Part shown: positions 1-8,174 of the stretch, piece after piece
Layout: each line of letters opens with the position of its first letter
Position numbering within the stretch: position 1 is the first letter of the stretch
Assembly: GCA_016714685.1 (NCBI GenBank)
Contig: JADKCH010000001.1
Location: 372,001 to 436,000 of the forward strand
Length of the DNA stretch: 64,000 bases
Source: Candidatus Geothrix odensensis
Lineage (GTDB): Bacteria; Acidobacteriota; Holophagae; Holophagales; Holophagaceae
Direction: 5' to 3'
Position numbers and translations under genes: made by a program
The notes under the pieces: generated by a model
Told to the model about the DNA's origin: nothing
Databases searched by the model: none
Seen by the model: the letters and a program-made list of their open reading frames with translations, nothing else

Positions 1-1220
1 ACCGCATCGTGAACGAACCTCCGGTAGAGATCCAGCCTCCGGTCCTCGGCCTCCTGCCCGATGGCTGGCGCCGAGTGTTCGACCGGGTGCTGGCGAAGCG
101 GCCGGAGGATCGCCATCCCACCTGCTCGGCCTTCGCGCGGGAGCTGCTCGATGCCGCGGTGGAACTGGGCAAGGAGGATCGGCGGGAGGTCCTGGGCCTC
201 CTGCGGATGAGCGGAGAGCCCACGTTGCCGGAAATCGTCTCCACCTCCTTTGACGAGACCATGGTCGTGGCGCGGCCCGAGCACCGGTCGCCTGGATGGC
301 CCTGGGTCGCTGCCCTTGCGCTGGTGGTCGCGGTGGGCCTGGGCTGGTTCTTCCTCAGGGGGCCCAAGGGCACGCGGCTCCAGATCGACTCTCAACCCTC
401 GGGTGCCAAGGTCTATGTGAACGACCTGGCCGTGGGCACCACGCCCATGAACCAGCCCCTGGTCGCCGGTGACAAGCTCCGGCTCGAGCTCAAGGGGCAT
501 GCCCCCGTCACCTATGAGATCAAGTCCGGGGAAGCCCCGGGAGCCTTCCCCCTCCAGCCCGTCATCAGCCATGAGCTGATCGACTCGATGCCCCGGGGAG
601 CGACGGTGGTCATGGATGAGAAGCCGCTGGAGGGTGTGACGCCGCTCACCGTCCGGTGGAACCAGGGGCAACCCCACCGCCTGACCCTCACCAAGGAGAC
701 GCAGGGACATGCCTCGGACTTCGGCCTCGGCGAAGTCCCTGGGGGCCGGGTCTTCGAGCTCAAGGAGGCCACCACGGCCGAGACCCGGCAAGAGCCGCCC
801 CTGAATCCGCATGAACCTGGGGCCATCAAGCTGTCCGGAGGTTTCAGCGTGCGCGTGAAGGTGGCCGGCAAGGACCTGGGCGAGCTCAGCCCAGGCGCCA
901 AGCTGCCCCTGCCCCCTGGCACCCATCAGCTGGAACTGAGCAGCGCCCGCCACTTCTACAAGGACACCCGGGCCGTCTCGGTGACCGCAGGCCAGACGAC
1001 GACCCTCACCTCACCTGGGCTGGCCACCCTCACCGTCAATACCTACCCCGGGTCCGGTAAGGTCTTCGTGGATGGTGTGGACACCGGGACCGAAAGCGAT
1101 GGCAGCAGCCCCATCCGGTTGGCTACGGGCCGGCACACCATCACCGTCCGCGGGCCCAAGGGCGCCAGGACCGAGGTCGTGGATCTGACCGGCGACAAGC
1201 TGCTGAGTTTCCAGCTTTGA
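1..1220 (+). CDS. Serine/threonine protein kinase, C-terminal part with PEGA repeats (5' end outside window)
   Basis: The reading frame is open to the first base, so this is the tail of a longer gene; the GTG at 9 is internal. The first 50 residues look like the last helices of a Hanks-type kinase domain (RVLAKRPEDRHP, as in the final kinase subdomain). A single membrane span follows (about residues 98-117, WPWVAALALVVAVGLGW). The extracytoplasmic part carries about three PEGA-type repeats (QPSGAKVYVNDLAVGTTP; MPRGATVVMDEKPLEGVTP; YPGSGKVFVDGVDTG). PEGA domains are surface or periplasmic binding modules. The catalytic residues lie outside the window, so kinase activity is inferred from the family. 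Confidence 0.8.
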   Translation, partial: RIVNEPPVEIQPPVLGLLPDGWRRVFDRVLAKRPEDRHPTCSAFARELLDAAVELGKEDRREVLGLLRMSGEPTLPEIVSTSFDETMVVARPEHRSPGWPWVAALALVVAVGLGWFFLRGPKGTRLQIDSQPSGAKVYVNDLAVGTTPMNQPLVAGDKLRLELKGHAPVTYEIKSGEAPGAFPLQPVISHELIDSMPRGATVVMDEKPLEGVTPLTVRWNQGQPHRLTLTKETQGHASDFGLGEVPGGRVFELKEATTAETRQEPPLNPHEPGAIKLSGGFSVRVKVAGKDLGELSPGAKLPLPPGTHQLELSSARHFYKDTRAVSVTAGQTTTLTSPGLATLTVNTYPGSGKVFVDGVDTGTESDGSSPIRLATGRHTITVRGPKGARTEVVDLTGDKLLSFQL

Positions 1221-1277
1221 GGGCTGGCTCCATCTGCGCCAATCCAAGATTTCGACCCCTTAACCGCTCCCAACGCG

Positions 1278-1302
1278 AAAGGCCGCCTATCGGCGGCCCT
1301 TT
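1278..1302 (-). terminator. Hairpin terminator after tRNA-Gln
   Basis: A stem of GGCCGCC (1281-1287) and GGCGGCC (1292-1298) is flanked by AAA on one side and TTT on the other, so it can work in both directions. It sits between the kinase gene and the minus-strand tRNA-Gln and probably ends both transcripts. Confidence 0.6.
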
Positions 1303-1305
1303 GCG

Positions 1306-1377
1306 TTGGGGAGGAAGGATTCGAACCCTCGGTACGCAGGATCAAAACCTGCTGCCTTACCACTTGGCTACTCCCCA
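1306..1377 (-). tRNA. tRNA-Gln (anticodon TTG)
   Basis: Read on the minus strand, the acceptor arm TGGGGAG pairs with CTCCCCA. The anticodon loop is TTTTGAT with anticodon TTG, and the T arm contains GGTTCGAATCC. The 3' CCA is not encoded. About 72 nt. Confidence 0.93.
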
Positions 1378-1435
1378 GGCGGAAAGGCAAGCATAGCGCG
1401 GGTCCGCGTCCTGCCCAAGCCCTGGGGATTGGGCT

Positions 1436-1795
1436 TCAGGGATTGGTCTTGGGTGTGAAGCCGAACTCTTCGACGCTCAGCAGGTCGGGGCGCACTTGGG
1501 CCGTCTCGTCCCGCTCGATGCGGCTCAAGGCGCGATGCCCGGTGGCAGCCTCGTAGGCGAGCAGGACTTTCTCCTCGATCACCTCGCGCAGCGTGTTGTT
1601 CAGGGGGTAGGCGATGTCCTTGAAGCTTCCGTCGCGCTTGCGCCGGCTGGGCATGGCCACGAAGTAGCCGTCCTCCCCCTCCACCACGCGGAGGTCCCCC
1701 ACCAGGAAGGAGTCCTCGATCACCAGGGCGGCAAAGGCCTTCAGCTTGTCGTCGCCTTCCACCTTGGTGATCCGGATGTCGGTGATGTTGAGCAT
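1436..1795 (-). CDS. spoVG: SpoVG family protein
   Basis: A 119-residue protein that starts MLNITDIRITKVEG and contains the conserved SpoVG core (VIEDSFLVGDLRVVEG; FVAMPSRR; IAYPL). SpoVG proteins are small site-specific DNA- or RNA-binding regulators found well beyond spore formers. The start at 1795 is preferred over the ATG six bases upstream because GAGGA lies five bases before it. It stands alone between tRNA-Gln and pgeF, on the same strand as pgeF. Its targets here are unknown. Confidence 0.9.
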   Translation of the reverse strand: MLNITDIRITKVEGDDKLKAFAALVIEDSFLVGDLRVVEGEDGYFVAMPSRRKRDGSFKDIAYPLNNTLREVIEEKVLLAYEAATGHRALSRIERDETAQVRPDLLSVEEFGFTPKTNP

Positions 1796-1847
1796 GGCCA
1801 TCCTCGTGCGTCGGTCCTCGGTCTTCAGGAGCGAGGCAGCACCCAGG

Positions 1848-2513
1848 TTAGCCGATCTCGATCCATCCCCACTGGCGGCCGGTGGTGTCGCCCCGGCGGT
1901 AGGAATAGAGCAGGTCGGGCCGGCACATAGTGCAGAGCCCCACGCTGCCGTCCTTGGCCGGGTCCATGCCCAGGTCCAGGGCCTGCGCCTTTAGCAAGCC
2001 GTGCAGGTCCAGGTGCGCCTTGCCACCAGGTCCTATGGCCTGCAGGCCTTCCCGCCATGACGGGTCCCGGCGCGCGGCCTCGATGACCTCGGGACCCACT
2101 TCGAAGTGGCAGGCCTGGATGGCCGGTCCGCAAGCCCAGGCCAGATCCTGGGGATTTCCGCCCAGGACGCGATATCTGGCCACGCCCCGACGCAGGATGC
2201 CCCCACCGGGGTCGGGATCCCCATATCCGGTGGCCCCGCGCCAACCCGCATGGAGGGCCGCGACCCAGGGCGTGCCGTCGGCCAACGGCCCGGCCAGCAA
2301 CACCGGCACGCAGTCCGCCACCCTCACGCCGATGCGGACACCGACACGGGAGGTCCAGAGGCCATCCGCCTCGACCAGGGCGTCCGGCGCCTCCACCACG
2401 CCGCAGCGATGCACCTGGCGCAGGCGCGGTTCCGGCAGGGTTTCCGGTGCATCCTGTCGGGTGGAGAAACCCCAGCGGAGCGGGAAGGGGATCGGGACAC
2501 CCGGGGTCAGCAC
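1848..2513 (-). CDS. pgeF: Peptidoglycan editing factor PgeF / YfiH-YlmD multicopper-oxidase-like protein
   Basis: About 221 residues. Metal and active-site signatures of the YfiH/YlmD (DUF152) family are present: RQVHR, the Cys in VADCVPVL, and the His in LHAGWRG. Members were first called polyphenol oxidases (laccases); YfiH was later shown to remove wrongly incorporated residues from peptidoglycan precursors. The frame is open far upstream, but that stretch is a shadow of the next gene. The GTG at 2513 is chosen because it falls just after the stop of the upstream D,D-peptidase and leaves a normal family length. No strong ribosome-binding site is visible, so the exact start is uncertain. 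Pairing with a D,D-peptidase fits a cell-wall role. Confidence 0.85.
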   Translation of the reverse strand: MLTPGVPIPFPLRWGFSTRQDAPETLPEPRLRQVHRCGVVEAPDALVEADGLWTSRVGVRIGVRVADCVPVLLAGPLADGTPWVAALHAGWRGATGYGDPDPGGGILRRGVARYRVLGGNPQDLAWACGPAIQACHFEVGPEVIEAARRDPSWREGLQAIGPGGKAHLDLHGLLKAQALDLGMDPAKDGSVGLCTMCRPDLLYSYRRGDTTGRQWGWIEIG

Positions 2514-2520
2514 CGGCGGG

Positions 2521-3360
2521 TCAGCCCTTCGATCCCGAGCGGGTTTCCAGCCACTGCTTGATGCGGTTGGCATCCCCCAGGCGGGTGTACTTGCCCCAGG
2601 AATCCAGCAGGATGACCAGCACGGGCCGGTTGGCCAGCATGGCCTGCATGACAAGGCAACGGCCCGCTTCCTCGATGTAGCCGGTCTTGGACAGGCCGAT
2701 GTTCCATCGGGGGTTGCGAACAAGGGCATTGGTGTTCGGGAACTGGATGCTGCGCCGCCCCGCCTGGATGGTGGTCTCGGGGCGGGTGCTGAAGTCACGG
2801 ATTTCTGGATAGCGGTAGGCCGCCTGAATGATTCGCGCCAAGTCCCAGGCCGTGGCCACGTTGCCACTGGAAAGCCCCGAGGGATCCTCGAAGTGGGCGC
2901 CGCTGAGGCCAAGCTCCCGGGCCTTGGCGTTCATGGCCTTGACGAAGCTGGCCAGGCCACCGGGGTAGGTGCGTCCCAGCGCATGGGCTGCACGGTTCTC
3001 GGAGGCCAGCAGCGCCAACAAGAGGGCCTGTTCCCGCGGGAGGCGGGTGCCCACGGGCAGCCGCGAACGGCTGTGGCGGAGGGAATCCTTGTCATCGCTG
3101 GTGATGGTGAGCAGCTCGCCAGGATCAAGGTGCGCGTCGAGCAGCACCATGGCTGTCATCAGCTTGGTCAGCGAGGCGATGGGCACCACGGCGGCAGCCT
3201 GCTTCTCCACCAGAGCCTGGCCTGTGCTCTGGTCGAGCACCAGGGCGGAAGCAGATTTCAGGGACAGTCGCGCGGAAGCCCCGGGAGGGGCCGCGCTCAA
3301 GGCCAACCCCAGCAGGAACCAGGTACCCGTTCTCCATTTCCCCAGCCTGCCGACCACCAT
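2521..3360 (-). CDS. D-alanyl-D-alanine carboxypeptidase/endopeptidase (peptidase S11, PBP7-like)
   Basis: A 279-residue exported enzyme. It has an N-terminal signal sequence (WFLLGLALSAAPPGASA) followed by the three S11 motifs: S63-x-x-K66 (SLTK), S120-E-N122 and K225-T-G227. The family trims or cleaves peptidoglycan peptides in the periplasm. The length and the absence of a C-terminal membrane anchor resemble PbpG/PBP7 rather than DacA. It is followed within 8 bp by pgeF, another peptidoglycan-linked gene, so the two are probably cotranscribed. Confidence 0.9.
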   Translation of the reverse strand: MVVGRLGKWRTGTWFLLGLALSAAPPGASARLSLKSASALVLDQSTGQALVEKQAAAVVPIASLTKLMTAMVLLDAHLDPGELLTITSDDKDSLRHSRSRLPVGTRLPREQALLLALLASENRAAHALGRTYPGGLASFVKAMNAKARELGLSGAHFEDPSGLSSGNVATAWDLARIIQAAYRYPEIRDFSTRPETTIQAGRRSIQFPNTNALVRNPRWNIGLSKTGYIEEAGRCLVMQAMLANRPVLVILLDSWGKYTRLGDANRIKQWLETRSGSKG

Positions 3361-3434
3361 GCTGACTCCGGAAGATTTCGATTGTCATCACTTCTTCCCA
3401 GTCTATCGGATCGGGAGGTCCCCAACTCAAGAGA

Positions 3435-4331
3435 TCATGGCCACAAGAGCGCAAGAAGGCTGAGGTCAGTGGTGGCCCAGGCCGCGAGGCCCCAGTACAT
3501 GCCCGCTTCATGCTGCCGATCGGTCCAGGTGCGCCAGCCGCGCAACCAGGGCAGAAGGACGGCCGACCAGCCCACCAGGGATGGGATGAGGAACTGTGGA
3601 TCGCCCCCCAGGGTCAGGATCCCGGCCAGGAAGAACCCGTGGGCGAGCAGGGCGGCGAGCAGGGCCAGGGCCAGGCTGCGTCCAATCCCCACCTGGATGA
3701 CCAGAGTGCGGTCACCGCGGCGGCTGTCCTCGGCGACCTGGTAGATCTGGGTCATGGGGTAGAGGGTGGCGAACAGGAACGCGAATCCTAGGGAAGCCAG
3801 CAAGATGGGGCGAGTAAAGGGGCGCCCGGTCAGGGCCCAGCCCGCCAGGGGGGTCAGCAGGCCGAATCCGACGCAGTTGATGAGCAGGTCCCAGCCTGCG
3901 CGGGCTTTCAGGCGCGGCGGGGGCACTGAATACAGCACACTCATCACCACACACCCCAGGTTGATGAGCGCGAAGGGCAGGGGGAGCAGGAACCCGAGGA
4001 GGGCCGAAGCCCCCAGCAGCCAAGATGCGAAGACCGCCAGATGCCTGGGGGGCTTGGGTGGCGACTTCAGATAGCCGATGTCCCCCTCGTCCTGGTCGAA
4101 GGCACTGTTGATGGCCAGTGTCCCGCCGTTCATGAGGGCCACGAAGACGAACCATCCGAGGAGTGTGGGGCTGGCGCTCAAGGTCCACCCTGCGGCCAGG
4201 AGGGTGCCGAGCAGGAAGTGGGCAGACATGATCGGCCATTCCAGGGGGCGCAGGTGCAGCAGGTATGGCATGGCCCCGGGGCCAAGGACCATCTCGAAGA
4301 AGCGGCGGACGGGGAAACGGCTCTCCGTCAT
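3435..4331 (-). CDS. UbiA-family prenyltransferase
   Basis: A 298-residue membrane protein with about 8-9 hydrophobic helices. It keeps both Asp-rich motifs of the UbiA superfamily: NSAFDQDEGD in the first half and DSRRGDRT in the second. These bind the diphosphate of an isoprenoid donor through magnesium. The acceptor (a quinone ring, haem, sugar or other) cannot be read from sequence. Its ATG overlaps the stop of the DUF116 gene (ATGA), so it is translationally coupled to it and to the Mla genes upstream. The longer open frame to 4652 is a shadow of the DUF116 gene. Confidence 0.85.
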   Translation of the reverse strand: MTESRFPVRRFFEMVLGPGAMPYLLHLRPLEWPIMSAHFLLGTLLAAGWTLSASPTLLGWFVFVALMNGGTLAINSAFDQDEGDIGYLKSPPKPPRHLAVFASWLLGASALLGFLLPLPFALINLGCVVMSVLYSVPPPRLKARAGWDLLINCVGFGLLTPLAGWALTGRPFTRPILLASLGFAFLFATLYPMTQIYQVAEDSRRGDRTLVIQVGIGRSLALALLAALLAHGFFLAGILTLGGDPQFLIPSLVGWSAVLLPWLRGWRTWTDRQHEAGMYWGLAAWATTDLSLLALLWP

Positions 4332-5116
4332 GCGATGCCTTCGGGCCGCAGCACCTGGATCTCCCCGGATGGCCGGCGGGGCTCCACCAGGATCTCCATG
4401 GCCGCGAAGAGGTGGGGCACACTGAAATCCGTGTCGACGCACATGCCGTGGGGCAGGGCCAGCGGAATGACGTAGCAGGGGATCTCCGGCAGCTTGGTCA
4501 GCCCCTTGAGGAGGCGGTCGGTGCAGCTCACGGCCACGACCAGGTCGGGGCGGTACTCCCGGGCTTCGCGGTAGGCCTTGTGGCTGCGGTTGGTGATGCG
4601 GCCCTCCCAGCGGTTCAGCAGGGCCGCGTTCATGTAGTCGCCCACGGGGCACAGGCCGCAGTCGTAGCAGGCCTGGAGGTCATCGAGGATTCCCGCCTTG
4701 CAGCGGGACATCTGGATGCAGTGGGGCAGGAGGATCAGGGGCCTGCGGGCCCGATGGCCGGCGAAGGCGGCGCGCACGCGCTGGTTGTTGTAGCCGCAGA
4801 AGGAGAGGATCCAGGCGTCTTCCTGGCCCAGCCGCCGGGCCAGGGGAAGGACGGCATTGGCCCACAGGCTGTCTTGGCGCATGATCGCCGTCCGGTTCCG
4901 CAGGTAGGCCTGGCCACGGAGGAAGCTGGGCCAGGCGGCCGCCAGGGCACCGACGCCCACCAGCATCCACCACCCGCGCCCCGCGGCATGCATGGCCGCG
5001 GTCACGAACGAGATCCCGGCGAGCGCGAGCGGGAGGCCGCGGCGGACGATGAGGAAGGCGAGGCCCCGCTCTTCCGGCAGCAGGCCGGAGAGGGCGGGGA
5101 CGCGGAGCTCGTTCAC
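4328..5116 (-). CDS. DUF116 family Cys-rich membrane-associated protein
   Basis: A 262-residue protein with two hydrophobic segments near the N terminus (about residues 25-65), then a cytoplasmic domain with clustered cysteines (LPHCIQMSRC; ACYDCGLCPVGDY; AVSCTDRLL). This pattern matches DUF116 proteins, whose function is unknown; the cysteine spacing suggests a metal or Fe-S site. It overlaps mlaD upstream and the UbiA gene downstream by ATGA. It may act with the prenyltransferase, or the locus may simply share a lipid theme. Which of these holds is not decided by the sequence. Confidence 0.75.
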   Translation of the reverse strand: MNELRVPALSGLLPEERGLAFLIVRRGLPLALAGISFVTAAMHAAGRGWWMLVGVGALAAAWPSFLRGQAYLRNRTAIMRQDSLWANAVLPLARRLGQEDAWILSFCGYNNQRVRAAFAGHRARRPLILLPHCIQMSRCKAGILDDLQACYDCGLCPVGDYMNAALLNRWEGRITNRSHKAYREAREYRPDLVVAVSCTDRLLKGLTKLPEIPCYVIPLALPHGMCVDTDFSVPHLFAAMEILVEPRRPSGEIQVLRPEGIA

Positions 5117-6579
5117 TTGGCGGCTCCGGCGAGGCCCACCATCTTTTTGAGATCGTCATCCTTCCAGCGCAGTCCGCCGCCGAAGAAGATCGTGCGCAGG
5201 TCCTTGTTGCCGATGTCCTGGACGCCGGCCTGGATGTAGGCACCCTTCCAGAACTGGTAGCTGCTGGTGAAGCGGTACCGGGGGTTGGGCTTGTCGTCAC
5301 GCTTGGTGAAGTCATAAGCCAGGACACCGAACCGGAGGCGGTCGTCATCCAGCAGGCGGAGCTCCACACCACCGCCGCCTTTGTTCTCCACGATGCCGGC
5401 CGAGAAGATCGCGGGGCCGAGGCGCTTCGCGAACTGGGCCGAAGCCGTGAAAGCCTGGTCTGTCGTGACCGTCTTGGTCCTCTCCACCACGGTGACCGGC
5501 TGCCCCGTGATCGGATCGAGCTGGGTGACCAGACGGGAGCTCTCGCTGAGCTTGCCGTCAGGCGTGGAAGCGAAGCCGAGGGAATACCAGTAGTCCGGAC
5601 GGGGGGCGATCTCGATGCCCAGCCCCACGCGGCTGTCCTTGCGCTTCTCCCACTGGGCCGCGTTCATGTCCAGGCGGAAGTCCATCTTGTTGAAGCCACC
5701 CAGCATGTTGTTGACGTTGTCCACGGCTTCGTTGATCTTCTTGACCGTGCTCTCATCGTTCAGCAGCTTGCCGATGGTGCCCTCGCCTTTATTGACGCGG
5801 TCCGTGAGGATCTTCAGGTTGTCCGCGGTGCCCTGGAAGCTCTGGGCCAGCTTGCGCACGTCGCCCACGACGCCCTTCAGTTCGGGCCGATTCTCCTCGA
5901 GGATGGCATTCAGGTTCTTGCCCACGGCCTCGAACTGCTGGGCCAGCTTGGGCAGCTTGTCGCGCAGGTCGGAGGAGAGGGCCTCCACGTTGGCCATGGT
6001 GTGGTTGATGGCCCCGTGGTTCTCCTGGGCCATGGACCGGAACTCGGCAGTCAGCACGCGGATGTTGTCCACGATCTCGTCGAGCTTCTGGCGGCCCTGC
6101 TCGCCGCCGATGGACTGGTTCAGGGCCTGGGTCACGCCCTTCACATTGGTGCCGATCTCGGAGAGCGTCTCCATGAGGTTGTCGAGGCTGACGCCCGCCT
6201 TGCTCGGCAGCGGCTTGCCTTCCGGAAAGGGGCCCTTGGCGCTGTGGCCCGGGTCGAGGTCGATGAACTTCTCACCCAGGATGCCGATGGAACCGAGGGA
6301 GACGACGGCATCGGCGTAGACCGGAACCTCGTTGGAGAGCCCCAGCACCACCCGGGCCTTGCCGTCCTCCAGGGCGATGGTGCGGACATCCCCCACCTTG
6401 ACGCCGGCGATGCGCACGGCGCTCTGCAGGTTGAGGCCAGCCACCTGCTGGAAGTAGGTGAAGCGCTCGCTCTGATTGCGCTTCCCGCCGAATTCCAGTT
6501 TCTCAGTGCGGAAGATCAGCACGGCCATCAGGACGATGCCGCCGGTGAAGAAGAGGCCGACCTTGGTTTCGAGCTTCAT
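5113..6579 (-). CDS. mlaD: MlaD-type MCE protein with long C-terminal region, probably an outer membrane barrel
   Basis: A 488-residue protein, more than twice the size of the roughly 180-residue E. coli MlaD. It has an N-terminal membrane anchor (residues 7-23), one MCE domain (about 38-118, GLNLQSAVRIAGVKVGDV), then a long helical stretch (about 150-300). The last 170 residues alternate polar and aromatic positions as in beta strands (RVGLGIEIAP; PDYWYSLGFAS; RFTSSYQFWKGAYIQAGV). This matches the long MlaD described in diderm Firmicutes, in which one chain spans inner membrane, periplasm and outer membrane. The MCE domain is read directly; the barrel is inferred. It overlaps mlaF upstream and the DUF116 gene downstream by ATGA. 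Confidence 0.88.
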   Translation of the reverse strand: MKLETKVGLFFTGGIVLMAVLIFRTEKLEFGGKRNQSERFTYFQQVAGLNLQSAVRIAGVKVGDVRTIALEDGKARVVLGLSNEVPVYADAVVSLGSIGILGEKFIDLDPGHSAKGPFPEGKPLPSKAGVSLDNLMETLSEIGTNVKGVTQALNQSIGGEQGRQKLDEIVDNIRVLTAEFRSMAQENHGAINHTMANVEALSSDLRDKLPKLAQQFEAVGKNLNAILEENRPELKGVVGDVRKLAQSFQGTADNLKILTDRVNKGEGTIGKLLNDESTVKKINEAVDNVNNMLGGFNKMDFRLDMNAAQWEKRKDSRVGLGIEIAPRPDYWYSLGFASTPDGKLSESSRLVTQLDPITGQPVTVVERTKTVTTDQAFTASAQFAKRLGPAIFSAGIVENKGGGGVELRLLDDDRLRFGVLAYDFTKRDDKPNPRYRFTSSYQFWKGAYIQAGVQDIGNKDLRTIFFGGGLRWKDDDLKKMVGLAGAAK

Positions 6580-7373
6580 GAGTGGGCCTCCTGAGCCTTG
6601 CTCTTGCGCTTGGGGGGGGGAGGATCCTGAAGGAAGGGACCATCGGCATCCCCCCGAAGGAACTGCTGGATGACAGGGTGTGGATTGACCTTGAAGTCGG
6701 CGGGGGCCTCGCAGGCGATGCACTCCCCCCGGAAGAGCAGGGCGATGCGGTCGGCGATCTCGAAGGCGGACTTGAGGTCGTGGGTGATGGTGATGCTGGT
6801 GATGCCCAGCTCGTGCTTGAGGTCGAGGATGATGCGGCCGATGACGTCTGTCATCACGGGGTCGAGCCCCGTGGTGGGCTCGTCGAAGAGCAGGATCTTG
6901 GGCTTCAGGGCGATGGCCCGGGCAAAGCCCACGCGTCGTTTCATGCCACCAGAAAGCTCGGCAGGCTTCAGTTTTTCGGTCTCCTTCATGCCGACCATGG
7001 AGAGGCACTCCTCCACCCGGGCCCGGATCTCGGCCTCGGGCATCTTGTGGTGGCGGCGGAGGCCAAAGGCCACGTTCTCGAAAACCGTCATGGAGTCGAA
7101 CAGGGCCGCCATCTGGAAGCACATGCCAATGCTCTGGCGGACTTCGAAGAGTTCATCCCGGGAGAGTTGGGCGATGATCTTGCCCTCGACGGCCACATGG
7201 CCCGAGTCCGGCGTGAGCAGGCCCATGATGTTGCGGAGCAGCACGGTTTTGCCCGTGCCGGACCCGCCCAGCACCACCAGGCTCTCGCCCTCCTCCACCT
7301 GGAGGTTCACGTTGGACAGCACGACCTTGGGCCCGAAGGCCTTGGAGAGGTTGACGACGTCGATCACGGCCAT
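6576..7373 (-). CDS. mlaF: ABC transporter ATPase MlaF
   Basis: A 265-residue ATP-binding subunit of the Mla phospholipid transporter. It has Walker A GGSGTGKT (36-43), signature LSGGMKRRV (from 140) and Walker B ILLFDE (160-165). The sequence MTVFENVAFGLRRH is typical of the Mla/Ttg2A group. It powers lipid movement through MlaE and the MCE protein. It lies 4 bp after mlaE and overlaps mlaD by ATGA. A Pro/Lys-rich tail extends past the usual end. Confidence 0.95.
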   Translation of the reverse strand: MAVIDVVNLSKAFGPKVVLSNVNLQVEEGESLVVLGGSGTGKTVLLRNIMGLLTPDSGHVAVEGKIIAQLSRDELFEVRQSIGMCFQMAALFDSMTVFENVAFGLRRHHKMPEAEIRARVEECLSMVGMKETEKLKPAELSGGMKRRVGFARAIALKPKILLFDEPTTGLDPVMTDVIGRIILDLKHELGITSITITHDLKSAFEIADRIALLFRGECIACEAPADFKVNPHPVIQQFLRGDADGPFLQDPPPPKRKSKAQEAHS

Positions 7374-7377
7374 GTCG

Positions 7378-8154
7378 TCAGACCAGCAGCAACTTGGTGA
7401 GGAAGAAATCCGAGACCAGGATCCACAGCGAACTGGTCACCACGCTGCTGGTGGGAGCATTGCCCACGCCCTCGGCGCCACCGTGGGTCCGGTAGCCCTT
7501 CCAGCAGCCGACCAGCGCGATGATCATCCCGAAGACGAAGGCCTTGTACAGGGCGATCCGGAGGTCGCGGAAGGCCAGGAGCTTGTAGAACTCGTTGCCG
7601 TAGACGTAGGCGCTCTGGCCCTCGACACCGACCAGGATGAGGTAGCCGCCCCAGTACCCGATGTAGATCGACACGACCGTGAGAATCGGGACCATCACCA
7701 TGGAGGCCAGCAGCCGCGGCACGAACAGGTAGTGGATCGGGTCCGTGGCCAGGCACTCGAGGGCGTCGATCTGCTCGGTGACCTGCATGGTGCCCAGCTC
7801 GGCGGCCATGGCGGAGCCGACGCGGCCGGACAGCATCAACCCCGTGATCACCGGAGCCAACTCGCGCATGATGGCCAGGCCTTCCACCTGGGAAGCCAGC
7901 CCCTCGGCCTGGAACTGCTTGAAGCCATAGGCGAGCTGCACGGCGAACACCATGCTGACGGCCAGGCTGGTGAGGGCCACCACTGGAATCGAGTTCACCC
8001 CCACGGATTGGAACTGGTTCAGCAGGTTCTTGCCATCGAAGGGGCGCTTGAAGATGGCGGCGAAGGTCCGGCCGGCCAGGACTGCGAAATCGCCAAATGT
8101 ATCCGTGGCCTTGAGCACGCCTGCGCCGGCCTTGTCGACTAAAGTCAGGATCAT
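7378..8154 (-). CDS. mlaE: Mla ABC transporter permease MlaE
   Basis: A 258-residue integral membrane protein of the MlaE/YrbE family. It carries the conserved ELGTMQVTEQIDALECLATDP segment (a coupling helix that contacts the ATPase) and about five hydrophobic helices. It is the first gene of a minus-strand operon mlaE-mlaF-mlaD-DUF116-UbiA. No mlaB or mlaC gene is present here, which fits a barrel-type MlaD that would not need a separate periplasmic shuttle. Confidence 0.95.
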   Translation of the reverse strand: MILTLVDKAGAGVLKATDTFGDFAVLAGRTFAAIFKRPFDGKNLLNQFQSVGVNSIPVVALTSLAVSMVFAVQLAYGFKQFQAEGLASQVEGLAIMRELAPVITGLMLSGRVGSAMAAELGTMQVTEQIDALECLATDPIHYLFVPRLLASMVMVPILTVVSIYIGYWGGYLILVGVEGQSAYVYGNEFYKLLAFRDLRIALYKAFVFGMIIALVGCWKGYRTHGGAEGVGNAPTSSVVTSSLWILVSDFFLTKLLLV

Positions 8155-8174
8155 GGGGCTCCGAACCTAAAGGA

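Noticed and set aside
2513..2912. N-terminal 133 residues of the long pgeF frame
   Set aside because: They overlap the D,D-peptidase gene, which has all catalytic motifs; pgeF is of full family length without them.
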